From Mortierella alpina (taxonomy: Eukaryota; Mortierellomycota; Mortierellomycetes; Mortierellales; Mortierellaceae): a stretch of DNA of 64,000 nucleotides. The stretch covers positions 1 to 64,000 of the forward strand of contig JANATF010000018.1 in assembly GCA_029449245.1 (NCBI GenBank). The letters are read 5' to 3'. Of this stretch, positions 1-8,867 are shown piece after piece (positions within the stretch are counted from its first letter, which is position 1; every line of letters starts with the position of its first letter). A program made the position numbers and the translations under genes. The notes beneath the pieces are model-generated. The model was not told where the DNA came from, made no database searches, and worked only from the letters and a program-made list of their open reading frames with translations.

Positions 1-263
1 AAAAAACCCTAAAAAACCCTAAAAAACCCTAAAAAACCCTAAAAAACCCTAAAAAACCCTAAAAAACCCTAAAAAAACCCTAAAAAACCCTAAAAAACCC
101 TAAAAAACCCTAAAAAACCCTAAAAAACCCTAAAAAACCCTAAAAAACCCTAAAAAACCCTAAAAAACCCTAAAAAACCCTAAAAAACCCTAAAAAACCC
201 TAAAAAACCCTAAAAAACCCTAAAAAAACCCTAAAAAACCCTAAAAAACCCTAAAAAAACCCT
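1..263. repeat. Telomere repeat array, (AAAAAACCCT)n
   Basis: Twenty-six tandem units from base 1: 23 are the 10-mer AAAAAACCCT and three are 11-mers with seven A (71-81, 222-232, 253-263). The C-rich strand reads 5' to 3' inward, the orientation expected at a left chromosome end, so the G strand is TTTTTTAGGG. The array stops at 263 and runs into AT-rich subtelomeric DNA. The unit is longer than the TTAGGG of most fungi. Confidence 0.95.
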
Positions 264-474
264 AGAATAAACCTTAAATTGGGCTCTCAATTCACAAGAA
301 AACGTCATTTGAATTGAAACTCTCCACTGAACGACGATCGTCAAATGAAATTGTGCGAACAATTGGTATTTGAACATTAATTGATATTTGCTTATTCGAT
401 CGATATGAAATTGACAAATAACATCATAAATTTAACACGCCTGAAGCAGTTCTTACAATAATTGTGAAAATACG

Positions 475-940
475 GAAGTGTGAAATTTTAGACAAGTGCT
501 AAAATCTCAGGAACCGAGCATTTTGAGATTCGAGGGGTGTTGGATAACTGTTGCGCACCTTCAATTGATTTCGAATAAAAAATCAAGAAAGTGTGATATT
601 TCGAAAAGTGTGAAAATCACAGCAATCATGTATTTTGAGCTTCGATGGATGTTGGGAAACTGTTGGACACCTCCAATTGCTCTGAAATATGAAATCGGGG
701 AAGTGTGAAATTTTTGAGAAGCGTGAAAATCTCAGCAACCGAGTGTTTAGGGCTTCGTGGGGTGTAGGGGAACTATTGCACACCTTCAATTGCGCTCAAA
801 TATGAAATCGAGGAAGTGTGAAAATTTAATGAGGTGTAAAATTCTAAAGAGAAGTAAGATTCAGTGTAACCAGTATTGGGGCAAGCAACTGGAGTACTTC
901 AATTGCTCAACAATACGAGAATACGGAAATGGTGTGTGAA
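475..940. repeat. Degenerate ~113-bp subtelomeric tandem repeat
   Basis: A phrase starting GAAGTGTGAAATTTT and continuing through a TTTTGAGATTCG-like block to CACCTTCAATTG recurs with its GTGTG core at 478, 591, 703, 816 and 932, a period of 112-116 bp. About four copies are present, strongly diverged from each other. The DNA is AT-rich. Short ORFs here are not supported as genes. The 211 bp between the telomere array and this repeat (264-474) hold nothing recognisable. Confidence 0.7.
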
Positions 941-1018
941 GAATTGGAGACGGTCTATTTGAGTGCGCTTACCATGTGGATGATCTCCTTAAGATTGCAT
1001 TCATTTGCAGAAGGTTGT

Positions 1019-1206
1019 CAATTACAGAGGGCGTTCGATTACTAAGGGTTGGATATTAGAGAGGGAATCAATTACAGAGGTTTTCGAATTAGAGGGGTAT
1101 TCGAAAAGAGAAGTTTCCATTTAAGGAGGTCTTGCAGTTAGAGAGAGCTTGCACTTAGAGATTGGCCTTGCACTTAGAGAGGGACTTTGCACTTACAGAG
1201 ATTTTG
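1019..1206. repeat. Degenerate 17-19-bp minisatellite
   Basis: About eleven imperfect units of the type ATTACAGAGG followed by 6-8 variable bases, drifting to CTTAGAGAGG with a TTGCA spacer toward the right. It lies between the 113-bp repeat and the region that received the retrotransposon. Confidence 0.5.
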
Positions 1207-1869
1207 AGGAAAAGGTGCTTTCATCTCGTTGAGGTTGCTTCTGCTGTTCAAGAACTGTTTGGCTCGCTTAAGACGATGGTTTTTTGTGGAAGAAGAATAT
1301 GTAGTACAGCCGGTTAGGCCAATATAGACTGAAAATGCTTCGGGAAGCTAAAAATCGTTTTTCAAGGGTGCGAGGAGTAAACAAGTTCATGAAAGTGGAC
1401 GAACTGCTGGACAGTGCAAAGTGTAAGTTGTCGGATGACTTTGACCCAGGAGCTGTCGCGGACGAGGACATACCTTACTGGGGGATACAGAGGAGAGAGG
1501 AACGCTATGAAGAGGAAAGCTAGCGAAGTAAATGGTGAGGAGGTGGAAGGTGAGAACGTGAAAGGTGGGAAGAGGAAAACCAACGGGAGAAAGAGGGAGA
1601 AGAGAGGTATGTCTGAGAATGCAGGCCGTAATAAACCCCGTAATCCAAGGTCGCATATGCTCTGCATTTTAGCCTCTTACTTTATGCTCTTTGTCTTCCC
1701 TCCTGCCTGCTCCTTTCCTGCCACCCGCCCTTACTCGTCTTTGATACAGCTAAGGTAAGCTTCAGGATCCCCCCCCACAAGAACAGGTACCACGGTTTGT
1801 AGTATAGGCTCTGGGAGGTCCTTGGTTTCCTGGAGTCTGTGCACTTTTGGAGTGGACAAGCAGAGTAGA
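1207..1869. other. Subtelomeric DNA with possible gene remnants
   Basis: No confident gene. Short open stretches (for example 1335-1523 and 1414-1758 on the plus strand, the latter Lys/Glu/Arg-rich) have no recognisable domain. A splice-donor-like AAGGTAAGC lies near 1752. The sequence up to 1869 is the left flank of the LTR retrotransposon and would have been continuous with 7487 onward before insertion, so any old gene here has been split. Confidence 0.4.
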
Positions 1870-1874
1870 GAGAG

Positions 1875-2202
1875 TGTCGCGTACTCGGCCCTAGGATAAG
1901 CGTAGTATCCTAGGTCAAGCCTTATTTCGCCTTTTAATGCCTTATCGACATGCGCCCCCTTTTTACTGAATGCCTTGAATTATGTCCTGACCGGTGACTA
2001 TGGGTCAAAGCGGCATTACGCGCTGGGCTCAGTGTTTAGTATATATAGTCTGTAGTTCCCTCTGTACAGTTGCTCTTTACCTAGTAACTTGAATACATCC
2101 TTGATCATACCCTGAACCCTCCTGTCTTGCCACTTCCCTTGTCCCTTCCCTCCTGCCCTTGTGAAAGGTCATCCTGTCCTTGCCCTGCCTAGATTCACGA
2201 CA
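1875..2202 (+). repeat. 5' LTR of the chromovirus
   Basis: 328 bp, TG...CA ends with a 5-bp terminal inverted repeat (TGTCG/CGACA). A TATA element lies at 2040-2047 (TATATATA). The likely transcript start, about 31 nt past the TATA box, is at ACCTAGTAA (2079-2087), which defines the U3/R boundary by inference. Confidence 0.92.
2040..2047 (+). promoter_or_regulatory. LTR TATA box
   Basis: TATATATA inside the 5' LTR, about 31 nt upstream of the ACCTAGTAA segment that pairs with the primer-binding site. The 3' LTR has the same element. Confidence 0.65.
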
Positions 2203-2226
2203 TTACTAGGTCAAACAACTTTGACC
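2203..2226 (+). promoter_or_regulatory. Self-priming primer-binding site and adjacent hairpin
   Basis: Directly after the 5' LTR, TTACTAGGT (2203-2211) is the exact reverse complement of ACCTAGTAA at 2079-2087 in the LTR, where the transcript is predicted to start. It overlaps a perfect 7-bp hairpin, GGTCAAA (2209-2215) with TTTGACC (2220-2226) around a 4-nt loop. This is the Tf1-type arrangement, in which the mRNA 5' end folds back as primer in place of a tRNA. I did not recognise a tRNA-derived site here. Confidence 0.65.
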
Positions 2227-2251
2227 TTTCTACCCACGTCCCTGCCCAGCC

Positions 2252-3466
2252 ATGAGTCTCGAAACCGCCAACCAGAATTTTGAAGCCCTCCAAACTCGTG
2301 TCAAAACCATCGAGGACACTCTCCTCGAGCAAGCCAGCCCGGTCGTAGCGGATCTCAAAAACCGCGTTCAGTCGCTCGAAAGCCAGCTCACCGCGTACGG
2401 ACCCCTCCTCAAGTTCTTACAGACCAACCATAGTTTCGTCGAGGATCTCATCAAAATGGTCGAACCAAGATTCAAAACGATCGAAGGACAGATCATTGCT
2501 CTGAATGCCATCAACGAGAACAATACCTTCCAGAAAGATATGCTCCGGGGCCTCAAGACCCTTGCCGAAGCCACCAAGACTCAGTCGGTGGCCAAGCCCA
2601 AGATCGACTCCCCCGAGAAGTTCACTGGTAAAAGAGAAGACTGGAAAACTTTCCAGTCTCAGCTGGAGCTGTACTTCTTGGCTCAGAGCTCGCAGCATCC
2701 AACGGATGCCTCTAAAATCATGTTCATCATCTCCCGTCTGGGGGACACCGCGGCCTATAAGTATATGGAAAAGCACATCCCTGCTTTTAAGCTGGATGAC
2801 GAAGTAAGACCCGCGATCATTAGCAGCCTTGATAAGTTTTGGTCGGTCATGACCAAGAATTTCGGCGTCACCAACGCCCACATCGTGGCCGAGTCTCAAC
2901 TCCGCGCCTTGAAGCAAAAAGGCTCGGCGTTGGACTACACCAATAAGTTTGTCCAGTTGGTTGCCGATACCGAGTGGAACGACGCTGCCAAAATCTCCCA
3001 GTACCGGATTGGCCTCAAAGAATCGGTCCAAGAAACCATGTCACGCCAGGAGGAACCGCGCACGTTCTATGAGTTCTCTGATTTGGCTATTGAGATCGAC
3101 ACTCGCCAATATGGTTACTTTCTGCAAAGACAACCTGTTCGTTCCACAACAACCTTGAATAGCGCCCGCAACTCGACCCCTGTTTCCGTCCCGCGACCAT
3201 TCGCTCCCGCCGCGTCCGTTGCCGCCCCGTCCATGGCCATGGACCTCAGCCAAGCCCAGCACCGCCCTGTGAGCGCCGAAGAAAAACAGCGACGCAGAGA
3301 TAACGATCTCTGTAGCTACTGTGGTTTGGAGGGACACTGGGTTAAGGAGTGTCCCACCAAACCCGCGAACACCAGACTCGGTAACAAGGCTCAACACACT
3401 CTCTCTAGTGCCACCACTGCCAACACTAGCCCCTTCGTGTTCGATTTGGGAAACGACGACGCCTAG
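2252..3466 (+). CDS. gag: Retrotransposon Gag protein
   Basis: 404 aa. The N-terminal ~110 residues look coiled-coil rich. The middle (about 115-290) is a retrotransposon-type Gag/capsid region containing a KFTGKREDWKTFQ-like motif. Near residues 354-367 there is a CCHC zinc knuckle (C-x2-C-x4-H-x4-C, CSYCGLEGHWVKEC) expected to bind RNA. The ATG at 2252 is the first in frame after the primer-binding site. The stop at 3464-3466 lies ten bases past a GGGAAAC heptamer in the correct phase for -1 frameshifting into pol. Confidence 0.92.
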   Translation: MSLETANQNFEALQTRVKTIEDTLLEQASPVVADLKNRVQSLESQLTAYGPLLKFLQTNHSFVEDLIKMVEPRFKTIEGQIIALNAINENNTFQKDMLRGLKTLAEATKTQSVAKPKIDSPEKFTGKREDWKTFQSQLELYFLAQSSQHPTDASKIMFIISRLGDTAAYKYMEKHIPAFKLDDEVRPAIISSLDKFWSVMTKNFGVTNAHIVAESQLRALKQKGSALDYTNKFVQLVADTEWNDAAKISQYRIGLKESVQETMSRQEEPRTFYEFSDLAIEIDTRQYGYFLQRQPVRSTTTLNSARNSTPVSVPRPFAPAASVAAPSMAMDLSQAQHRPVSAEEKQRRRDNDLCSYCGLEGHWVKECPTKPANTRLGNKAQHTLSSATTANTSPFVFDLGNDDA

Positions 3467-3492
3467 TAAAGAGTGGAGAAGCCCATCTAGGC
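3448..3492 (+). promoter_or_regulatory. Programmed -1 frameshift site (gag to pol)
   Basis: GGGAAAC at 3448-3454 reads G GGA AAC in the gag frame, the canonical X XXY YYZ slippery form. Six nucleotides later GCCTAG (3461-3466, including the gag stop) can pair with CTAGGC (3487-3492) around a 20-nt loop. Slipping one base back gives the pol frame, which is open from 3430 to 7143, so gag and pol overlap by only 37 nt and the heptamer sits inside that overlap. Confidence 0.75.
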
Positions 3493-6400
3493 CAACTTTT
3501 CAATGTTTCTCCTGTTCACGACCCTATCCACGACTCCGCTCCCATCACCATTCCTGTCACTCTGTATTTCCAGGGGTCCTCCCTCCCCGTCAATGCCATG
3601 ATTGATTCTGGGGCTACAATTTCCTTCATTCATCAGAACCTCGCCAAAGTACATCACCTACCCATTGTCGATCAACAACTCAACATTGCCCTCGCCAATG
3701 GTACCATCCACTCTTCCCACCACTCCACTCGTCTTGTCATGCAATCCAGCCCAGAACATTTTGAAGTACATTCCTTTCAACTCATCACGCTCGGTAACTA
3801 TTCTGTGATCCTTGGAATGGACTGGCTAAAAAAGCACAGCCCCTCCATCAACTGGGATCAGAGAACAGTGACTCTCGCCTGCACTCAAAATCACAACTTC
3901 TCTGCCTTGTCACATCTTGCTCGATCCACACTACCTACTTCTATCCTGCCCTTCGCCAGTCAAACACGCTCTGCTTCCCCTCCTCTAGTTCTCAAACCTG
4001 CACCAATTACTATCATTTACCCACCTGTGCCTGTCCCTGTCAGAAACCCAACTTCCATGGATATTGCCCTGGTCAGCAACGCCAATTTCTGTCAATTGCT
4101 CAAGCAGGGACAGGGTGTAGGCTACATGATGGACATCTCTCAAGTCGAAGAATTGTCTACCGCGACTCTTAGTGATGATGAACCAACAATCCAGCTCCCT
4201 GAAAAATACGCTGAATACTCTCAAGTGTTCTCCAAGACTCAGGCGGACAAACTCCCGCCACACCGACCCTACGACCATAGTATTCCCATTGCAGAAGGCG
4301 CCAACGTACCTTTTGGGCCTGTCTACAATCTCTCGCAGACGGAGCTCAAGGCCCTACACGAATATCTCAAAGAAAACCTGGCTAAAGGTTTCATTCGCCG
4401 CTCGGAATCCCCAGCCGGAGCGCCCATTCTCTTTGTCAAGAAAAAAGACGGTTCCCTTCGCCTTTGTGTCGATTACCGGGGACTTAACAAAATCACAACT
4501 CCCAATCGATGCCCTTTACCACTGATCTCCGAAACGTTTGACCAGTTAGGAAAAGCCAAGTATTTTACCAAATTGGACATGCGTGGTGCCTACAACCTTC
4601 TCCGAATAGCGAAAGGCGACGAGTGGAAAACCGCGTTTCGCTGTCGTTACGGTCACTTTGAGTATCAAGTCATGCCATTCGGGCTCATGAATGCCCCAGG
4701 AACCTTCCAAGCGTTCGTGAACGACGTCCTGCGCGACTACTTGGATGATTTTGTTGTTGTCTACCTTGACGATATTCTCATATATTCCGAATCACTTGAC
4801 GAGCACACCGCACAAGTCAAAAAGGTCCTCAAGAAATTAGAAGCTGCGGGCATCTGTCTGAAACTCGAGAAATGTGCGTTCGATAAGCAAGAGGTCTCGT
4901 TCCTGGGATTCATCATTGGTGTTAACGGCATCTCGATGGATCCTGCCAAGGTGGCCGCCATTCAAGAATGGGCTACCCCTAAATCAGCTTTTGACATTCA
5001 GGTGTTCCTCGGACTCGCTAACTTCTACCGCCGCTTCGTCAAGAACTACTCCAAAGTAGCCACCCCTCTCACCACTCTGCTCAAGAAGAATGCCAAGTTC
5101 ATTTGGTCAAGAGCCGCGCAAGACGCTTTTGAAGAACTCAAAGCTCGTTTGATGTCTGGCCCGATCCTCCGTCACTTTGATCACACAAAAGCGTGTGTCA
5201 TCGAAGTCGATGCCTCCGACTACGCCCTCGGAGGAGTTTGCAGCCAATATGATGACGATGACCACCTCCACCCTGTTGCCTTCTACTCCAGAAAACTCCT
5301 GCCTGCGGAAATGAATTACCAGATCTATGACAAAGAACTGTTAGCCATTGTGTGCGCCTTCAAGCACTGGCGACACTACCTTGAGTTCTCAGCCTCTACC
5401 ACAGTCGTCCTTACTGACCACCGCAATCTGGAATATTTTACAACCACCCGCAACCTTAGCCGTCGCCAGGTCCGCTGGTCTGAAGTCCTATCGGACTATA
5501 ATTTTGTCATCAAATACCGCCCTGGCTCGCAGAACGCTGCGGCTGACTCTTTGTCTCGGAGAGACAAACCTGAGGAGGGGAGTGCGGCTGCACTAAGCAA
5601 GACCGCCTTAACCCTCCTGCCACCAATTCAATTTTTGAATGCCCTACAAGCCCTGCCGCTGCTCCCAGAGAAGTCAGCCATTCAAGAATTAATTACGCAT
5701 TCACTTCCTAACGACCCTACATTCAGCGCGATCCTTGCTGAGAACCTTGAGACGCCAGACCCCGACGGCCTCTACTCTGTCCAGGACGGCCTTCTACTAC
5801 ATGACGGCCTGGTCTGTGTCCCCGACGACCCGGATCTCAAGAAAATGATCCTTGAAGAATGCCACGATTCTCCCACTGCGGGGCACTTTGGTATTACTAA
5901 AACATTTGATCTTGTCTCTCGCACGTTCTTTTGGCCCAGCATGCGACAATATATCAAGAATTACGTCGGTGGATGCGATATTTGCCAACGTAGCAAGTCA
6001 AGCAATCACAAGCCGTATGGCCTCCTGCAATCCTTGCCGATCCCTGATCGGCCCTGGTCCTCGATCTCCGTAGACTTTATCACTCAACTGCCCGCCTCCA
6101 AGGGCTACACCGCGATATGTGTCTTCGTCGATCGATTCACGAAGATGGCTCACTTTGCCCCTACCACAGATACCGTGGACGCGGAGGGTACCGTGCAGCT
6201 CTTCTTGGAAAAAGTCTTCGCCGCCCACGGTCTTCCAGACGATGTCGTCTCCGATAGAGGCGTCACCTTCACTTCTAAGTTCACTAAGACAGTCTTCAAG
6301 GCTCTCCAGATCGAGCAGAACCTCTCTACTGCATTCCATCCTAGGACTGACGGCCAGACTGAGAGAGTCAACTCGATTCTCGAGCAGTACCTACGCTGTT

Positions 6401-7143
6401 ATATCGACTATCAACAGTCAAACTGGAGCACTTTACTCCCGCTCGCCGAGTTCACTTACAACAACACGGAACACTCGTCCACGAAGACAACTCCTTTCTT
6501 CGCTAACTTTGGTTTCCACCCCAAGTTCTCAGTTACCGTACCCCGGGTGACTAAGGACAACATCCCTTGCCCTGACCACATCAAGGCTCTTCTAGACATT
6601 CATTCTGAGATGAAGTTCAACATCCAGTCTGCGAATGAAAGACACGCCCGACATTTTGATACCAAAACAATAGCTCAGCCTGATTTCAGTGTTGGCGACA
6701 AAGTCTGGTTAGACGCCCGAAATCTCCGTACCGAGCGGGCAGCCAAGAAACTTGACTACAAACGAGTTGGCCCTTTTCAAATACTCGAGAAGGTTGGAAC
6801 TCGCTCATACCGCCTGGATCTCCCAAGTACCATGAAGATCCACCCGATCTTCCACGTCGGCCTCCTCGAGCGTTTCCGCCAAGATACGATCCCGGGTCGG
6901 ACACCTAAACCTCTACCTCCACTCGTCGTTGCTGGAGAAGAGGAGTTCGAAGTCGAAGCCATCCTAGACTCCAAAGTGGCCCGTGGCAGACTCCTCTACC
7001 ATGTCCACTGGAAAGGCTACCCCATATCTGCTCGCACTTGGGAGCCTGCTGAGTTGGTTCAAGGCGCCCCGAGACTCATCAAGCAGTTTCATCATGCTCA
7101 CCCTCACAAACCCGGCCCTACGCTTCGCGGAGCTCAGCCCTAA
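3451..7143 (+). CDS. pol: Retrotransposon Pol polyprotein (PR-RT-RH-IN-chromodomain)
   Basis: About 1,230 codons in the pol frame from the frameshift site; the first ATG is at 3598, already inside the protease, which argues for a Gag-Pol fusion. In order: aspartic protease (MIDSGAT, from 3598), reverse transcriptase with the active site VYLDDILIYS (about 4758-4787), RNase H (VIEVDASDYALGG near 5200), integrase with an HHCC zinc finger (H..H..CDICQ, about 5862-5990) and DDE residues in SVDF, SDRG and DGQTERVN, a GPY/F-like module (VGPFQIL near 6767), and a C-terminal chromodomain (EVEAILDSK...YHVHWKGY, about 6945-7070). No stop or frameshift interrupts it. Confidence 0.95.
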   Translation, partial: KRRRLVKSGEAHLGQLFNVSPVHDPIHDSAPITIPVTLYFQGSSLPVNAMIDSGATISFIHQNLAKVHHLPIVDQQLNIALANGTIHSSHHSTRLVMQSSPEHFEVHSFQLITLGNYSVILGMDWLKKHSPSINWDQRTVTLACTQNHNFSALSHLARSTLPTSILPFASQTRSASPPLVLKPAPITIIYPPVPVPVRNPTSMDIALVSNANFCQLLKQGQGVGYMMDISQVEELSTATLSDDEPTIQLPEKYAEYSQVFSKTQADKLPPHRPYDHSIPIAEGANVPFGPVYNLSQTELKALHEYLKENLAKGFIRRSESPAGAPILFVKKKDGSLRLCVDYRGLNKITTPNRCPLPLISETFDQLGKAKYFTKLDMRGAYNLLRIAKGDEWKTAFRCRYGHFEYQVMPFGLMNAPGTFQAFVNDVLRDYLDDFVVVYLDDILIYSESLDEHTAQVKKVLKKLEAAGICLKLEKCAFDKQEVSFLGFIIGVNGISMDPAKVAAIQEWATPKSAFDIQVFLGLANFYRRFVKNYSKVATPLTTLLKKNAKFIWSRAAQDAFEELKARLMSGPILRHFDHTKACVIEVDASDYALGGVCSQYDDDDHLHPVAFYSRKLLPAEMNYQIYDKELLAIVCAFKHWRHYLEFSASTTVVLTDHRNLEYFTTTRNLSRRQVRWSEVLSDYNFVIKYRPGSQNAAADSLSRRDKPEEGSAAALSKTALTLLPPIQFLNALQALPLLPEKSAIQELITHSLPNDPTFSAILAENLETPDPDGLYSVQDGLLLHDGLVCVPDDPDLKKMILEECHDSPTAGHFGITKTFDLVSRTFFWPSMRQYIKNYVGGCDICQRSKSSNHKPYGLLQSLPIPDRPWSSISVDFITQLPASKGYTAICVFVDRFTKMAHFAPTTDTVDAEGTVQLFLEKVFAAHGLPDDVVSDRGVTFTSKFTKTVFKALQIEQNLSTAFHPRTDGQTERVNSILEQYLRCYIDYQQSNWSTLLPLAEFTYNNTEHSSTKTTPFFANFGFHPKFSVTVPRVTKDNIPCPDHIKALLDIHSEMKFNIQSANERHARHFDTKTIAQPDFSVGDKVWLDARNLRTERAAKKLDYKRVGPFQILEKVGTRSYRLDLPSTMKIHPIFHVGLLERFRQDTIPGRTPKPLPPLVVAGEEEFEVEAILDSKVARGRLLYHVHWKGYPISARTWEPAELVQGAPRLIKQFHHAHPHKPGPTLRGAQP

Positions 7144-7152
7144 ATGGGGGGG
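7142..7152 (+). promoter_or_regulatory. Polypurine tract
   Basis: AAATGGGGGGG just before the 3' LTR (one T separates them), overlapping the pol stop codon. This is the expected primer site for plus-strand cDNA synthesis. Confidence 0.6.
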
Positions 7153-7153
7153 T

Positions 7154-7481
7154 TGTCGCGTACTCGGCCCTAGGATAAGCGTAGTATCCTAGGTCAAGCC
7201 TTATTTCGCCTTTTAATGCCTTATCGACATGCGCCCCCTTTTTACTGAATGCCTTGAATTATGTCCTGACCGGTGACTATGGGTCAAAGCGGCATTACGC
7301 GCTGGGCTCAGTGTTTAGTATATATAGTCTGTAGTTCCCTCTGTACAGTTGCTCTTTACCTAGTAACTTGAATACATCCTTGATCATACCCTGAACCCTC
7401 CTGTCTTGCCACTTCCCTTGTCCCTTCCCTCCTGCCCTTGTGAAAGGTCATCCTGTCCTTGCCCTGCCTAGATTCACGACA
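7154..7481 (+). repeat. 3' LTR of the chromovirus
   Basis: 328 bp, the same length and apparently the same sequence as the 5' LTR. It is followed directly by the GAGAG target duplication at 7482-7486. Confidence 0.92.
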
Positions 7482-7486
7482 GAGAG

Positions 7487-8445
7487 CTTTCTTTTGACTC
7501 GTGTTACGAGCTTTCCCTAGTCTTACCAGCAGCATGGAGCAGGATGATAGCATCGCAGTAGCCTTGCTTGCTCATTTGCAAATTGATGGCAAGCGCTGGA
7601 CGAGGTAAAAACCAGGATTGCAGCGCTGATTGAGGAATCAAATTTGGAATGAGCTTGACTCATTCACCAACTGCATTGACATTCCTTGTGCTCACGATGA
7701 TGCTTTTCATCTCTTATGTGTAACGACAGCATACACGGGCGTGTCTGTACTTCGTGTCGCAGCGTCTTCGGCGGAGTGGCTCGAGAAAAGTGATTTTATG
7801 CTCTGCACAAGCTTTTCTTTTCTTTCCTCCTCTCTTCGCTACTTGTTCACCTCTTTTCAGCAGCACGCAAGGTAAGCTTCATCTCTTTGGATACTCCTCT
7901 CAAGCACATCCTTCGTCAAAGTCATGCCACTGCAGCTCAACAAACTCTGTTTCCTGAAATGAGGAATGAGCCAGCTCAATTGACAAGCTTTTTTTTTTTG
8001 GCTTTTTCTCATTTCCTCAGTGTCGCTAGCAAAATGGAAGGCAATGCAGCGGGGGACCTCTCGATATAACAAACCGAGGGCAAGGCAGCGGGTCCACTTC
8101 CCCGCTGGTGAAATATGGAAGGCAAGGTAGCGGGATTATCACTTCTTCGCTCTACAAAAGCAAAGTGAAAGTGGAGTCAACCACTATAAAAAACAGTGGA
8201 GTCAACCACTTCAAAAAACACACTCTCTTTCTTGCAGCAGCATATGAAGACGGTGGCGCAACACAGAAGGTAAAAAGCGAGAATATCTGGAATGCGGCTT
8301 TCGATGAGGATTGGCTCTTTATGTTGTCCTCTAACCCGCAGACGTTTGCTCTACGTTTATTATCTTCCTCTCAGTACGCCCAGAATATCGGTCGGTCGGC
8401 CAGCGAGGACAAAGCGCAAAGGAAGAGTGTCGTTGAAAGCGAACC
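7487..8445. other. Right flank of chromovirus; possible degraded gene
   Basis: No confident gene. Several exon-like pieces sit between splice-like signals (for example an acceptor-like CAG before 7530 and donors near 7607, 7872 and 8269), but no continuous product can be assembled. A G-rich phrase ending GCAGCGGG recurs near 8035, 8080 and 8118, and the palindromic phrase AGTGGAGTCAACCACT occurs twice between 8165 and 8205. This DNA would have joined 1869 before the retrotransposon inserted. Confidence 0.35.
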
Positions 8446-8833
8446 TGTCGTGAATCTAGGCAGGGCAAGGACAGGATGACCTTTCACAAGGGCAGGAGGG
8501 AAGGGACAAGGGAAGTGGCAAGACAGGAGGGTTCAGGGTATGATCAAGGATGTATTCAAGTTACTAGGTAAAGAGCAACTGTACAGAGGGAACTACAGAC
8601 TATATATACTAAACACTGAGCCCAGCGCGTAATGCCGCTTTGACCCATAGTCACCGGTCAGGACATAATTCAAGGCATTCAGTAAAAAGGGGGCGCATGT
8701 CGATAAGGCATTAAAAGGCGAAATAAGGCTTGACCTAGGATACTACGCTTATCCTAGGGCCGAGTACGCGACAACCCCCCCATTTAGGGCTGAGCTCCGC
8801 GAAGCGTAGGGCCGGGTTTGTGAGGGTGAGCAT
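8446..8833 (-). mobile_element. Truncated, inverted chromovirus 3' end
   Basis: A full 328-bp LTR in reverse orientation (8446-8773) followed by 60 bp matching the reverse complement of 7094-7153, the last codons of pol plus the polypurine tract. I saw no mismatch to the intact element. The match stops exactly where the first hAT element begins (8834). The rest of this copy is not found on the far side of the hAT element. Confidence 0.92.
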
Positions 8834-8867
8834 TACGGTTTCTCACGAATATTCGACATTCGACATT

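Larger units (their letters stand above)
1870..7486 (+). mobile_element. Complete Ty3/Gypsy chromovirus with identical LTRs
   Basis: Two 328-bp direct LTRs (1875-2202 and 7154-7481) begin TGTCG and end CGACA, and I see no difference between them, so the insertion is recent. A 5-bp target duplication GAGAG flanks the element (1870-1874 and 7482-7486). Gag (2252-3466) and pol (to 7143) are both uninterrupted. A G-rich polypurine tract (7142-7152) precedes the 3' LTR. Domain order protease, reverse transcriptase, RNase H, integrase, chromodomain places it in the Ty3/Gypsy chromovirus clade. Such chromodomains commonly steer integration to heterochromatin, which fits a subtelomeric site. It appears competent for transposition; activity cannot be judged from sequence. 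Confidence 0.95.
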
